Source of the DNA: Pseudopedobacter sp965218985
GTDB lineage: Bacteria; Bacteroidota; Bacteroidia; Sphingobacteriales; Sphingobacteriaceae
DNA length: 64,000 bases
Direction of reading: 5' to 3'
Assembly: GCA_965218985.1 (NCBI GenBank)
Contig: CBDCMP010000007.1
Coordinates: 744,001 to 808,000, forward strand
In this document: piece by piece, positions 17,468 to 26,190 of the stretch
Layout: each line of letters starts with the position of its first letter
How positions within the stretch are numbered: the first letter of the stretch is position 1
Made by a program: the position numbers and the translations under genes
Notes under the pieces: model-generated
What the model saw: only the letters and a program-made list of their open reading frames with translations
Database searches by the model: none
Told to the model about the DNA's origin: nothing

Positions 17468-18652
17468 ATGCTGAGCCACAAACAACTTTTTCTGCTGAAC
17501 ACTGCTCAAACATCAAATTTCCCCAGGTTATTGGAAGTCGAAAAGGCAGAAGGCACCTATATTTTTGACACCAACGGAAAAAAATATCTTGATCTGGTTT
17601 CAGGTTTTGCCGTGAGCAATGTGGGACACAGGCATCCAAAAGTTATTTCAGCGATCAAAGACCAACTGGATAAATACCTACATGTGACTGTTTACGGGGA
17701 ATATGTTCAGGCTCCACAGGTTTTATTTGCAGAGAAATTGAGTTCGTTTCTACCGGAGAATTTATCTTCGGTTTATTTTACCAACTCAGGTGCCGAAGCC
17801 ACTGAAGGGGCATTGAAACTGGCCAAGAAATACGCCAATCGCTCCAAAATCATCTCCTTTCATCATGCCTATCATGGCAGCACCCATGGTGCTTTATCTG
17901 TAATGGGGAACGAGTATTATAAGCAGGCTTATCGTCCACTCTTGCCTGATGTGGAATTCATTCAACTGAATTCATTTTCCGATTTGGAGACCATCAATCA
18001 TGAAACCGCTGCTGTGATTTTAGAAGCTGTCCAGGGTGAGGCAGGCGTGAGGGTCCCTGAGGTGGGATACATCAAAGCATTACGAAAAAAATGTAAGGAA
18101 ACTGGTGCTTTATTGATTTTTGATGAGATCCAAACAGGTTTTGGCCGCACCGGTAAATTATTTGCTTTCGAACATTTTGATATCGTTCCTGATATTTTGC
18201 TATTGGCGAAAGGGATGGGCGGGGGCATGCCGATTGGTGCTTTCATCTCCTCCAAAGAAATCATGGATGTGTTGAAAGACAATCCCATTTTAGGCCATAT
18301 TACCACTTTTGGCGGACATCCTGTTAGCTGTGCTGCCGGTTTAGCCACCTTGAATGTTATTCTTGAAGAGCATTTAATGGCTGGTGTTCAGGAGAAAGAA
18401 GAGCTTTTCCGTTCCTTGCTCCAGCATCCTAAAATAAAAGAGATCCGTGGAAAAGGATTGATGCTTTCCATCCAACTAGATAGCTTTGAACAGGTGGAAC
18501 AAATCAGCAGACGATGTGTGGAGAACGGGGTGATCATCGATTGGTTTTTACACTGCGACACCGCCATGCGCATCGCTCCTCCCCTCATCATCACCCAGGA
18601 AGAAATCCGCTTCGCTTGTCAGGTCATCCTGAAAGCTGTCTCCGCCTTTTAA
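17468..18652 (+). CDS. class III aminotransferase (acetylornithine aminotransferase family)
   Basis: A 394-residue PLP enzyme. It has the cofactor-binding FTNSGAEATEGALKLAKK, the FDEIQTGFGRTGK segment with its PLP-ring Asp, and the Schiff-base lysine K248 in LLAKGMGGGMPIG. It resembles the acetylornithine/succinylornithine and 4-aminobutyrate aminotransferases; the exact substrate cannot be read from sequence, and no arginine-pathway genes are nearby. The frame is open from 17336, but the upstream part is low quality and the promoter at 17456-17463 fixes the start at 17468 (MLSHKQLFLLNTAQT). Confidence 0.9.
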   Translation: MLSHKQLFLLNTAQTSNFPRLLEVEKAEGTYIFDTNGKKYLDLVSGFAVSNVGHRHPKVISAIKDQLDKYLHVTVYGEYVQAPQVLFAEKLSSFLPENLSSVYFTNSGAEATEGALKLAKKYANRSKIISFHHAYHGSTHGALSVMGNEYYKQAYRPLLPDVEFIQLNSFSDLETINHETAAVILEAVQGEAGVRVPEVGYIKALRKKCKETGALLIFDEIQTGFGRTGKLFAFEHFDIVPDILLLAKGMGGGMPIGAFISSKEIMDVLKDNPILGHITTFGGHPVSCAAGLATLNVILEEHLMAGVQEKEELFRSLLQHPKIKEIRGKGLMLSIQLDSFEQVEQISRRCVENGVIIDWFLHCDTAMRIAPPLIITQEEIRFACQVILKAVSAF

Positions 18653-18728
18653 TATTCCCATTTAAAATGTTTAATTTTATTTCAAACAATTTAAAGGATT
18701 TTGCTTTATTTAATTAAAAAAACATTTA

Positions 18729-19547
18729 ATGGATTACTTAGAACAGGCAAAGCTATTTTTATTTACAAAGGGGACAGATTTAGGGATAGCACTCCTTAAA
18801 GCCGTCATCATCGGGTTTTTGGGCTGGCAAATCATTAAGTTCTTATCCAAGTCTTTTGAAAGATTAATAGAGAGAAACGGAGTTGACCCTTCATTACGGG
18901 CTTTTCTGAAGAGCATCGTCAAAAATGTTTTGCTCATTTTACTGATATTGAGCATACTCTCCACTTTAGGTATCGAGATGACTTCTTTTATTGCCATTAT
19001 TGGTGCAGCAGGTTTGGCCATAGGCCTGGCTTTACAGGGAAGCTTGGCAAATTTTGCAGGAGGTGTGCTTATCTTGTTATTGAAACCTTTCAAAGTTGGC
19101 GATGTGATTGAAGCACAAGGAGTGATTGCTTCTGTTTCTGAAATTCAGATATTTCACACCGTTTTGAAGAGTTATGATAACAAGACCATCATCATCCCCA
19201 ATGGGAATCTTTATAATAACATGATTACCAATTACAGTACAGAGCCAGCCCGTAAAATGCAATGGATCTTTGGAATAGGTTATCATGATGATATTGATAA
19301 AGCCAAAGACATTATCAAAGAAGTGATTTATTCTGATGAAAGAGTGATAGACAGGGACACTCCATATATATTTGTAGATAGTTTGGGAGATAGCTCCGTG
19401 AATATCCGGGTAAGGGCCTTAGTCAGCAATGCCGATTATTGGGATGTATATTTAATGAAACTGGAGGAAGTGAAGAAAGCTTTTGACAAGGAGGGTATCT
19501 CCATTCCATTCCCACAACGAGACGTCCATCTCTTTAATGAGAAATGA
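18729..19547 (+). CDS. small-conductance mechanosensitive channel (MscS family)
   Basis: A 272-residue inner-membrane protein of the short MscS type: three membrane helices (about residues 18-40, 60-82 and 86-112), the pore-lining Gly/Ala-rich helix GLALQGSLANFAGG, then the cytoplasmic beta domain (KPFKVGDVIEAQG, TIIIPNGNLYNNMITNYS). It opens under membrane tension to release osmolytes after osmotic downshock. The gene is single, 76 bp after the aminotransferase, and is followed by a terminator. Confidence 0.94.
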   Translation: MDYLEQAKLFLFTKGTDLGIALLKAVIIGFLGWQIIKFLSKSFERLIERNGVDPSLRAFLKSIVKNVLLILLILSILSTLGIEMTSFIAIIGAAGLAIGLALQGSLANFAGGVLILLLKPFKVGDVIEAQGVIASVSEIQIFHTVLKSYDNKTIIIPNGNLYNNMITNYSTEPARKMQWIFGIGYHDDIDKAKDIIKEVIYSDERVIDRDTPYIFVDSLGDSSVNIRVRALVSNADYWDVYLMKLEEVKKAFDKEGISIPFPQRDVHLFNEK

Positions 19548-19617
19548 AACCGATAGGATCAAAATAAATATTGAACTTACAGGAGTATGTTTGTTTAATC
19601 ATCAAAGGTTCCCTGTA

Positions 19618-19633
19618 TGCCGACAGGCGGGCA
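19618..19633. repeat. short dispersed palindrome (TGCC...GGCA)
   Basis: TGCCGACAGGCGGGCA lies between mscS and its terminator. It is related in sequence to the palindrome at 14390. Confidence 0.55.
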
Positions 19634-19665
19634 TCTGACCAATAAAAATAAACAGGCTCTAAATA

Positions 19666-19694
19666 AAAACCCGATTTGAGTTCGGGTTTTTTAT
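19666..19694 (+). terminator. intrinsic terminator after mscS
   Basis: AAAACCCGA and TTCGGGTTTT form a stem around TTTGAG, followed directly by TTATTTTT. It separates mscS from the antiporter gene. Confidence 0.85.
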
Positions 19695-19723
19695 TTTTAC
19701 GGGTATCTTAGCAATAAAAATCC

Positions 19724-20959
19724 ATGAGTATATACCATACTTTCTCCATACTTATCGTTGTATCAGCCATATTCGCCTATATCAATTTCCGATATTTAAA
19801 ATTACCTCCTTCCATAGGTTTGATGCTCATCGCCTTGCTTACTTCATTAGCGCTGGTTATTACGGGAAATTTATACCCCCAGCTGTTGGGTGACATCACC
19901 ATCCTGTTGAAAAGCTTTGATTTTTCCGAGCTCCTTTTAGGATCTATGCTAAGTTTCATGCTTTTTGCAGGGGCCATCCATATCAAACTGGAGGACCTCA
20001 AAAAAGAAAGGATTTCAGTGATTGTATTCAGCACCTTCAGCGTGGTGATCTCCACCTTTCTTGTGGGTACGCTGTGCTTTTACATCCTACCAGTTTTCGG
20101 ATTGAATATTGAATATATCCATTGTTTATTGTTTGGCTCGCTCATTTCTCCTACTGATCCGATAGCAGTTTTAGGCATCTTGAAGAACGCGAATGTTCCA
20201 AAATCCTTAGAAACGAAAATTGCAGGAGAATCTCTTTTCAACGACGGGGTGGCTGTAGTGGTCTTCATTACCATTTGGGAAGCTGCCCGTTCACCGGAGA
20301 TACCGGGATTTATGCAAATAGGTCAATTATTTTTAAGAGAGGCGATAGGCGGGTTACTCCTGGGTTTCGCCGTAGGTTTCATCGGTTACCGGATGATGAG
20401 AAGCATTGACAATTACAAAGTTGAAGTGATGATCACCATTGCCATTGTGATGGGTGGCTACACCTTAGCAAGTATGATTCACGTATCCGGACCATTAGCA
20501 ATGGTGGTCGCAGGGATTTTAGTGGGTAATCACGGTAAAAAATTTGCCATGAGTGATCAGACCAGTGAATATATCTCTAAATTTTGGGAGTTGATTGATG
20601 ACATATTAAATGCCTTGTTATTCGTTTTGATTGGCTTGGAACTATTAATCATTCAAGATATTCAAAATTATGTGGGGGTGAGCCTTTTCATGATCGTCGT
20701 GATTCTGGCAGTGAGGTACATTTCTGTGCTCATCCCTTCGCTCATCATTAGAATAACCGATAAATTTCAACACAAAACAGTGTTGATGCTTACTTGGGGA
20801 GGGCTAAGGGGCGGCATATCCATCGCACTGGCTCTATCATTGTCGTCTGATTTGGATAAAGAACTTTGGGTTTCCATTACCTACGTGGTGGTGGCTTTCT
20901 CCATCCTGATTCAGGGCTTAAGCGTTGGAAGATTCACGAGATATTTAAACTTCACCTGA
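19724..20959 (+). CDS. cation:proton antiporter (NhaP/CPA1 type)
   Basis: A 411-residue membrane protein with 11-13 predicted helices. The CPA1 core is visible: SPTDPIAVLGIL (helix-breaking TDP motif) and GESLFNDGVAVVVF with the ND ion-binding pair, then TWGGLRGGISIALALSL. It exchanges Na+ or K+ for protons to control cytoplasmic pH and salt. It lacks the long C-terminal cytoplasmic domain of some relatives. It is convergent with the DUF58 gene, 20 bp apart. Confidence 0.92.
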   Translation: MSIYHTFSILIVVSAIFAYINFRYLKLPPSIGLMLIALLTSLALVITGNLYPQLLGDITILLKSFDFSELLLGSMLSFMLFAGAIHIKLEDLKKERISVIVFSTFSVVISTFLVGTLCFYILPVFGLNIEYIHCLLFGSLISPTDPIAVLGILKNANVPKSLETKIAGESLFNDGVAVVVFITIWEAARSPEIPGFMQIGQLFLREAIGGLLLGFAVGFIGYRMMRSIDNYKVEVMITIAIVMGGYTLASMIHVSGPLAMVVAGILVGNHGKKFAMSDQTSEYISKFWELIDDILNALLFVLIGLELLIIQDIQNYVGVSLFMIVVILAVRYISVLIPSLIIRITDKFQHKTVLMLTWGGLRGGISIALALSLSSDLDKELWVSITYVVVAFSILIQGLSVGRFTRYLNFT

Positions 20960-20979
20960 TCCCCATTTTGCCCGAATGC

Positions 20980-21903
20980 TCAGCTCATTTTATTTCTTTT
21001 GATCAACCATGCATTTAAAACCGGCTGGAAACCGTCCTCTAGATCAGCATGTATCAGTTCTATCTTGTACTGTGCGCATTTTAAATCCACTTGTTTTTTA
21101 AATTCATTCATCCGGTCAAGGTAAATTCTCTTTAACTGAAACGGATTCAATTTAACCTGTTCGTTGGTCTCAGCATCAATGAAATGGTACGGGCGGTTTT
21201 CAAAATCAAAATCCAGTTCGTGTTTGCGTTCATTCACGTTGAAGATGATCACCTCATGTTTATTGAACTTCAAATGTTGCAAAGCCGCAAAAAGTTCATC
21301 TGTACTGGTTTCAGAAATTGAATTTTCCAACAGGTCTGAAAAAATAACCACGAGCGATCGCTTGTGAATCTGTTCTGCAATCAAATGGAGATTCTCTACA
21401 ATATTTGTTTTTTTCAAGATAGATTCGGCCCTCAAATGTTTTTCCAATTCATTTAAAAGATACTTTTGGTGCGCCATAGTGGATTTAGTTCCGGTATGGA
21501 ACTCAATTTGTTCTGCGAAAAGAGTGAGCCCAAATGCATCCCTTTGCCTTTTTAACAGGTTCATCAATGCGGCAGACGCAAGCGCCGAGAACTGAAATTT
21601 GTTAATCCCCTTATCAGGATAGTACATGGAAGAAGAACAATCGATTAAAATCTGGCATCTTAAATTTGTCTCCTCTTCAAATCTTTTAACAAAAAGCTTA
21701 TCCGTTCGGGCAAAAAGTTTCCAATCCACATTTTTAACAGAATCACCGGTATTATAAAGCCTATGTTCCGCAAATTCAACCGAAAATCCATGAAACGGAC
21801 TTTTGTGCAAACCGGTAATGAATCCTTCCACCACTTGCTGAGCAAGCCATTCCAGGTTACCAAAATCCACTGATTCATTTAAATCAATCTCTGTTGAAGC
21901 CAT
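20980..21903 (-). CDS. DUF58 protein with VWA-like fold
   Basis: A 307-residue protein with the DUF58 signature GDSVKNVDWKLFARTDKLFV and the metal-site DCSSSM of a von Willebrand A-like fold. In many bacteria DUF58 proteins work with a MoxR-type AAA+ chaperone, but no moxR is nearby, so this copy is an orphan here. The frame opens five codons upstream at 21918; ATG at 21903 (MASTEIDLNES) is chosen because it gives the usual N-terminus. No membrane segments are seen, so it is likely cytoplasmic. Confidence 0.88.
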   Translation of the reverse strand: MASTEIDLNESVDFGNLEWLAQQVVEGFITGLHKSPFHGFSVEFAEHRLYNTGDSVKNVDWKLFARTDKLFVKRFEEETNLRCQILIDCSSSMYYPDKGINKFQFSALASAALMNLLKRQRDAFGLTLFAEQIEFHTGTKSTMAHQKYLLNELEKHLRAESILKKTNIVENLHLIAEQIHKRSLVVIFSDLLENSISETSTDELFAALQHLKFNKHEVIIFNVNERKHELDFDFENRPYHFIDAETNEQVKLNPFQLKRIYLDRMNEFKKQVDLKCAQYKIELIHADLEDGFQPVLNAWLIKRNKMS

Positions 21904-22005
21904 GACTAAATGTATCAATTATTCTTCACGAATAAAATTCAGAAAACAGCCAGAGCATTTTTCAACATTCTTCACGTCGGCATTCATTCAAGATACGTTC
22001 AGTTT

Positions 22006-22884
22006 TTATTTTAGTTTGTTGATTTCGGCAATGATCTTTGACCGGGTATCGTCACTTACCTTCACCAATGGCAAACGCACATGATCTTCGCAAACTCCCA
22101 ATTCCTTCATTCCAGCTTTCACTCCTGCGGGATTTCCTTCTACAAAGCAAAGACGAGTGAATTCCAACAAGCTGAAATGTATAGATTGAGCCGATTTAAA
22201 ATCGCCGATGATACAGGCTCTCACCATCTGAGACGTTTGGAAAGGAACAGCATTAGCAATCACTGAGATGACACCAATAGCCCCTAAAGCGATCATGGGG
22301 AGCGTCACCGGATCATCTCCCGAAATTAAATCGAAACCTTCCGGCTTATTCGCTGCTATTTCATTGAAGATGTTGAAATCACCTGAGGCTTCTTTAACCG
22401 CGATGATATTTTGTACGTCGTTAGCCAAACGTAGCGTGGTGGCTGCTGACATGGTGATACCGGTTCTTCCCGGCACATTATATAAAATAAGAGGTAACCC
22501 AGATGCTGCCGCAACAGCTTTATAATGCTGGTAGATCCCCTCTTGGGTAGGCTTATTGTAGTAGGGAACCACAGATAGAACAGCTTCATAACCGTTGATG
22601 TTGAATTCACTGACCGCATCCACAATCTCGGCAGTGTTGTTTCCTCCAATACCTGCCACTAAAGGCACACGTTTATTTGTTTTTTGAGCAGTGAATTCAA
22701 ATAGCTTTTGTTTCTCTTCCTTGGTTAAAGTAGCAGATTCGGCAGTGGTGCCTAGAACTACGATATATTCCACCTGCCCATTGATCAAATGTTCAATGGT
22801 TTCCTCTAATGCATTGAAATCAATGCTTCCATCCTCGAGAAAAGGAGTGACCATCGCCACTCCGGTTCCAAAAAATCTACTCAT
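22006..22884 (-). CDS. dapA: 4-hydroxy-tetrahydrodipicolinate synthase
   Basis: Condenses pyruvate with aspartate semialdehyde in the lysine/diaminopimelate pathway. The 292-residue TIM barrel carries the active-site residues T46-T47 (GTTAES), Y136 (YNVPGR) and the Schiff-base lysine K164 (IAVKEASGD). It is the last gene of the ligA-DUF6913-dapA operon, its start overlapping the upstream stop by 4 bp. Confidence 0.97.
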   Translation of the reverse strand: MSRFFGTGVAMVTPFLEDGSIDFNALEETIEHLINGQVEYIVVLGTTAESATLTKEEKQKLFEFTAQKTNKRVPLVAGIGGNNTAEIVDAVSEFNINGYEAVLSVVPYYNKPTQEGIYQHYKAVAAASGLPLILYNVPGRTGITMSAATTLRLANDVQNIIAVKEASGDFNIFNEIAANKPEGFDLISGDDPVTLPMIALGAIGVISVIANAVPFQTSQMVRACIIGDFKSAQSIHFSLLEFTRLCFVEGNPAGVKAGMKELGVCEDHVRLPLVKVSDDTRSKIIAEINKLK

Positions 22885-23417
22885 TTTATCTTATCTAAAT
22901 AGTATTTTAATTCGGCCGAAAAGCCTGAGATGCTGTGCTGTTGGGTCTCCAACATAAAATCGAAGAAGGGAGCTTGCTTTTTGTCATAAGCGCCTACTTT
23001 GAAAAGTGATTTGGAGAGCGCCGTCACATAAACCAGTGGGAAACAAATCTCCGTACATAAATTGAGAAGAATATCAAATTCATTATTGATGAAATTGATG
23101 ATCTTCTCATTCTTAGGGATGTAATTCCAGTTAATGTCTTTTTCGGACAAAAACTCTATCTGACTTGCGGAAGAGATCTTTAAAGTTTTATACCTGATGA
23201 ACCCTAATACCCTCACTTTCTCATGTGTCCTTTTCAATTCCGATGCAAAATTTTCCGCCTCTTGCATCTCTCTCTCGTTTTTGATGGTGACCAGCACACC
23301 AATATTTTGGGCATCATTCAAAGAGACAGATTGGTTTTTTCTGCTTATTTTCCTGATTTCCTGTCTTAATTTAGTGAATCCGGATTTTAACCTGAATTGC
23401 CTGAATAAATTGTTCAT
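22881..23417 (-). CDS. DUF6913-like conserved protein
   Basis: A 178-residue basic protein of unknown function, with no signal peptide or membrane segment. A helical N-terminus (RKISRKNQ) is followed by an alternating alpha/beta region (IGVLVTIKNEREMQEAENFA, VRVLGFIRY) and a conserved-looking FDILLNLCTEICFP and ISGFSAELKYYL. It lies between ligA and dapA with 4-bp overlaps on both sides, so all three are translated from one message. I recognise it as a Bacteroidota family often linked to dapA, but the family name is recalled rather than searched. Confidence 0.7.
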   Translation of the reverse strand: MNNLFRQFRLKSGFTKLRQEIRKISRKNQSVSLNDAQNIGVLVTIKNEREMQEAENFASELKRTHEKVRVLGFIRYKTLKISSASQIEFLSEKDINWNYIPKNEKIINFINNEFDILLNLCTEICFPLVYVTALSKSLFKVGAYDKKQAPFFDFMLETQQHSISGFSAELKYYLDKIK

Positions 23418-25426
23418 TTTAATAGTGCTAACAATTCCTGGTCTGATATGATCGGGATTTGTAATTTTTGAACTTTCTCCAATTTTGACGGACCTATATT
23501 TTCTCCGGCCACAAGATAATTCAATTTAGCTGAAATACTGCTCAAAATTTTACCACCGTTCGTTTCTATTAAATGCTTCAATTCCTCTCTGCTGTAATCT
23601 TCAAATACGCCCGAGATGATGAAAGTTTTACCCACTAATCGTTCACTTTGTAAAAGTACTTCCTTTTCTTCGATTTCAAATTGCAGGCCGTAGGTTTTTA
23701 ATTGATTGATCACTTTAAGATGTTCCGGGTTGGCAAAATAATCCAACAGGCTATTTGCAATGCGTTCCCCTATTTCATCTGCTGCAACCAGCTCTTCAAA
23801 AGTGGCTTGCATTAAACGATCGATGGTTTTAAAATGTTGTACAAGCTTCTTGGCCACCGTTTCACCTACATACCTGATCCCCAAACCAAACAATACTTTT
23901 TCAAATGGCATTTGTTTGGATCTCTCCACACCTTCCAGCAAATTGTCAATGGATTTCTCTCCAAAACGTTCCAGTTGTTTCAACTCCTGTTCATGATGCT
24001 TCAACTGATAGAGATCACTGATATGTCTCAACAAACCTTTTTGATATAACGTCTCCACCGTTTCAGCTCCTATACCTTCCATATTCATCGCCTTGCGGCT
24101 GATGAAATGCTGCATCTTGCCAACAATCTGAGGAGGACAGCCCTCGTCGTTTGGACAATAATACACCGCCTCCCCCTCTTTACGAATAAGTGGTGTGCCA
24201 CACTCTGGACAATGATGGAGGTATTCTATTTTCTTAGCTCCTGCTGATCTTTTATCTAAATTAACTTTGATGACTTTTGGGATGATCTCGCCACCCTTCT
24301 CCACCAATACGGTGTCCTTTTCGTGCAAATCCAAACGGGCCATTTCATTGGCATTGTGCAGCGTCGCTCTTTTCACAGTGGTGCCAGCCAATTGAACAGG
24401 CTTTAAATTCGCAACCGGAGTTACTGCTCCTGTTCTGCCAACCTGATAGGTCACTTTCTCAAGAATGGTTTCCACTTCTTCTGCTTTATATTTATAGCTG
24501 ATGGCCCATCGGGGTGATTTTGCGGTAAAACCCAACTCTTGCTGTTGGGCATAACTATTCACTTTCAGTACAATCCCGTCAATATCATAACTTAATTTGA
24601 AACGTTTTTCTTCCCAGAGAGCTATGAAGTCCAGCACTTCTTGTATATCGTGACAAAGCTTACTTTCTTCCGAGATTTTAAATCCCCAGCTTTTTATCGC
24701 CTGCAAACTCTCCCAATGGGTTTTAAAAGGATTTTGATCGCTATAAAGAAAATAGAGGAAACAATCTAACGGTCGTTTAGCCACTTCGGCAGAATCCTGC
24801 ATCTTTACCGTTCCCGAAGCGAAGTTACGGGGATTGGCGTAAGGAAGCTCTCCATTCTCCACCCTTTCTTCATTCAACCGCTCAAAAGCGGCTTTATGCA
24901 TGAAAACTTCTCCGCGGATTTCAAAATGATCGGGCACGTTTTTACCTTTTACCTTGGTGGGAATGGTTCTCACCGTTTTGATATTGGCTGTTACCTCATC
25001 CCCTTTGCTGCCGTCTCCACGTGTGACAGCTCTTAACAACTCTCCCTTCTCATAGGTTAAACTCATGGAGAGTCCATCGAATTTCAATTCACACACATAT
25101 TCAAAATCATCTCCAATTGATTTCCTGATCCGCTGGTCAAAATCAATCAAGTCCTGTTCATTATAGGTGTTCCCTAAAGACATCATCGGCCATTTATGAA
25201 TGACTGTTTTGAAGTTTTTAGTGACCTCCCCTCCCACCTTTTGGGTGGGGGAATCAGGATTCAGAAGTTGAGGATGTGCGATCTCCAGTGTCTCCAGTTC
25301 TTTCAGTTTCTGATCAAAATCATAATCAGAGATGGAAGGCCTAGCCAAAACATAATAATTGTAATTGTGCTGCCGTAATTCGTGCACCAGGGCATCCATA
25401 CGGTCTTTCATCTCATCAACGGACAT
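23414..25426 (-). CDS. ligA: NAD+-dependent DNA ligase
   Basis: Joins DNA nicks during replication and repair. At 670 residues it has the full domain set: Ia and adenylation domains with the AMP-accepting K115 (ELKFDGLSMS), an OB fold, a four-Cys zinc finger (CPECGTPL...CPNDEGCPP), helix-hairpin-helix repeats (IRYVGETVAKKL) and a C-terminal BRCT domain. It is the first gene of the operon. A TAACTTCG element five bases before the ATG suggests an almost leaderless message. Confidence 0.98.
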   Translation of the reverse strand: MSVDEMKDRMDALVHELRQHNYNYYVLARPSISDYDFDQKLKELETLEIAHPQLLNPDSPTQKVGGEVTKNFKTVIHKWPMMSLGNTYNEQDLIDFDQRIRKSIGDDFEYVCELKFDGLSMSLTYEKGELLRAVTRGDGSKGDEVTANIKTVRTIPTKVKGKNVPDHFEIRGEVFMHKAAFERLNEERVENGELPYANPRNFASGTVKMQDSAEVAKRPLDCFLYFLYSDQNPFKTHWESLQAIKSWGFKISEESKLCHDIQEVLDFIALWEEKRFKLSYDIDGIVLKVNSYAQQQELGFTAKSPRWAISYKYKAEEVETILEKVTYQVGRTGAVTPVANLKPVQLAGTTVKRATLHNANEMARLDLHEKDTVLVEKGGEIIPKVIKVNLDKRSAGAKKIEYLHHCPECGTPLIRKEGEAVYYCPNDEGCPPQIVGKMQHFISRKAMNMEGIGAETVETLYQKGLLRHISDLYQLKHHEQELKQLERFGEKSIDNLLEGVERSKQMPFEKVLFGLGIRYVGETVAKKLVQHFKTIDRLMQATFEELVAADEIGERIANSLLDYFANPEHLKVINQLKTYGLQFEIEEKEVLLQSERLVGKTFIISGVFEDYSREELKHLIETNGGKILSSISAKLNYLVAGENIGPSKLEKVQKLQIPIISDQELLALLK

Positions 25427-25431
25427 GGAAG

Positions 25432-25439
25432 CGAAGTTA
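25432..25439 (-). promoter_or_regulatory. candidate -7 element TAACTTCG for ligA
   Basis: A one-mismatch version of TAnnTTTG, five bases before the ligA ATG. The same TAACTTCG occurs upstream of mdh at 46870. Confidence 0.45.
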
Positions 25440-25452
25440 CATTTTTGGATGA

Positions 25453-26190
25453 TTAAATTCCTAAAACAGCTTTTAATTTTGGATACCCGCTCTTACTTAC
25501 GGGTATTTTCTCGCCGGATTTTAAAATCACAATATGTCCTTCTTTTTCATAAGGTTCAATTTTGGTGATCTGATCTATTTTGACCATATATGACCGGTGT
25601 ACCCTGACAAAAACCTTCGAATCCAGATTTTTTTCAAAGAAAGTCAATGTTTGCGTTTTTAAAAAAGATCCATCGGGAGTATGTATGCACACATAATCAT
25701 CATCTGCCTCCAAATAATGGATATCATAAATGGGAATGATTTTAATTTTGTTTCCGATTTTTACCACCACACGTTCGTTTTGTGAGTTAGACTGTGCTGT
25801 GGCGACTGCAGCCAATGTTTGTTCCTGCTGTTGTGGCTGGTTGATGGAAAGAAATTTATCCATCGCCTTATTAAAGCGTTCCTGATCGAAAGGCTTTAAA
25901 AGATAGTCCACCGCATTGGTCTCAAAAGCTTTAAGAGCGAACTCATCAAAAGCAGTGGTGAAAATGATGGGAGGAATGTCCTCTATCAGTTCCAACATCT
26001 CAAAACCTGTGAGCTTAGGCATCTGGATATCTAAAAAAACCAAGTCGGGATGGTGTTGCATGATAGCTTTGAACCCCTCAAAACCATTACCACACTCTTC
26101 AATTACTTGCATGTTCGAATAAGAGGAAAGATAAGACAAAATGATACTTCTGGCTAAAGGTTCATCATCTATAACAATGATTTTAATCAT
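25453..26190 (-). CDS. LytTR-family response regulator
   Basis: A 245-residue protein. The receiver domain carries the phospho-acceptor D54 (LVFLDIQMPKL) and the acidic pocket near the N-terminus (VIDDEP). A Gln-rich linker (about residues 120-140) joins a C-terminal LytTR DNA-binding domain (IHYLEADDDYVCIHT...FVRVHRSYMVKID). It overlaps the kinase gene by 4 bp and is the last gene of the LiaF-like operon. Confidence 0.94.
   Translation of the reverse strand: MIKIIVIDDEPLARSIILSYLSSYSNMQVIEECGNGFEGFKAIMQHHPDLVFLDIQMPKLTGFEMLELIEDIPPIIFTTAFDEFALKAFETNAVDYLLKPFDQERFNKAMDKFLSINQPQQQEQTLAAVATAQSNSQNERVVVKIGNKIKIIPIYDIHYLEADDDYVCIHTPDGSFLKTQTLTFFEKNLDSKVFVRVHRSYMVKIDQITKIEPYEKEGHIVILKSGEKIPVSKSGYPKLKAVLGI

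Noticed and set aside
20980..21903. MoxR-DUF58 operon
   Set aside because: No MoxR-type AAA+ gene lies on either side; the DUF58 gene is alone.
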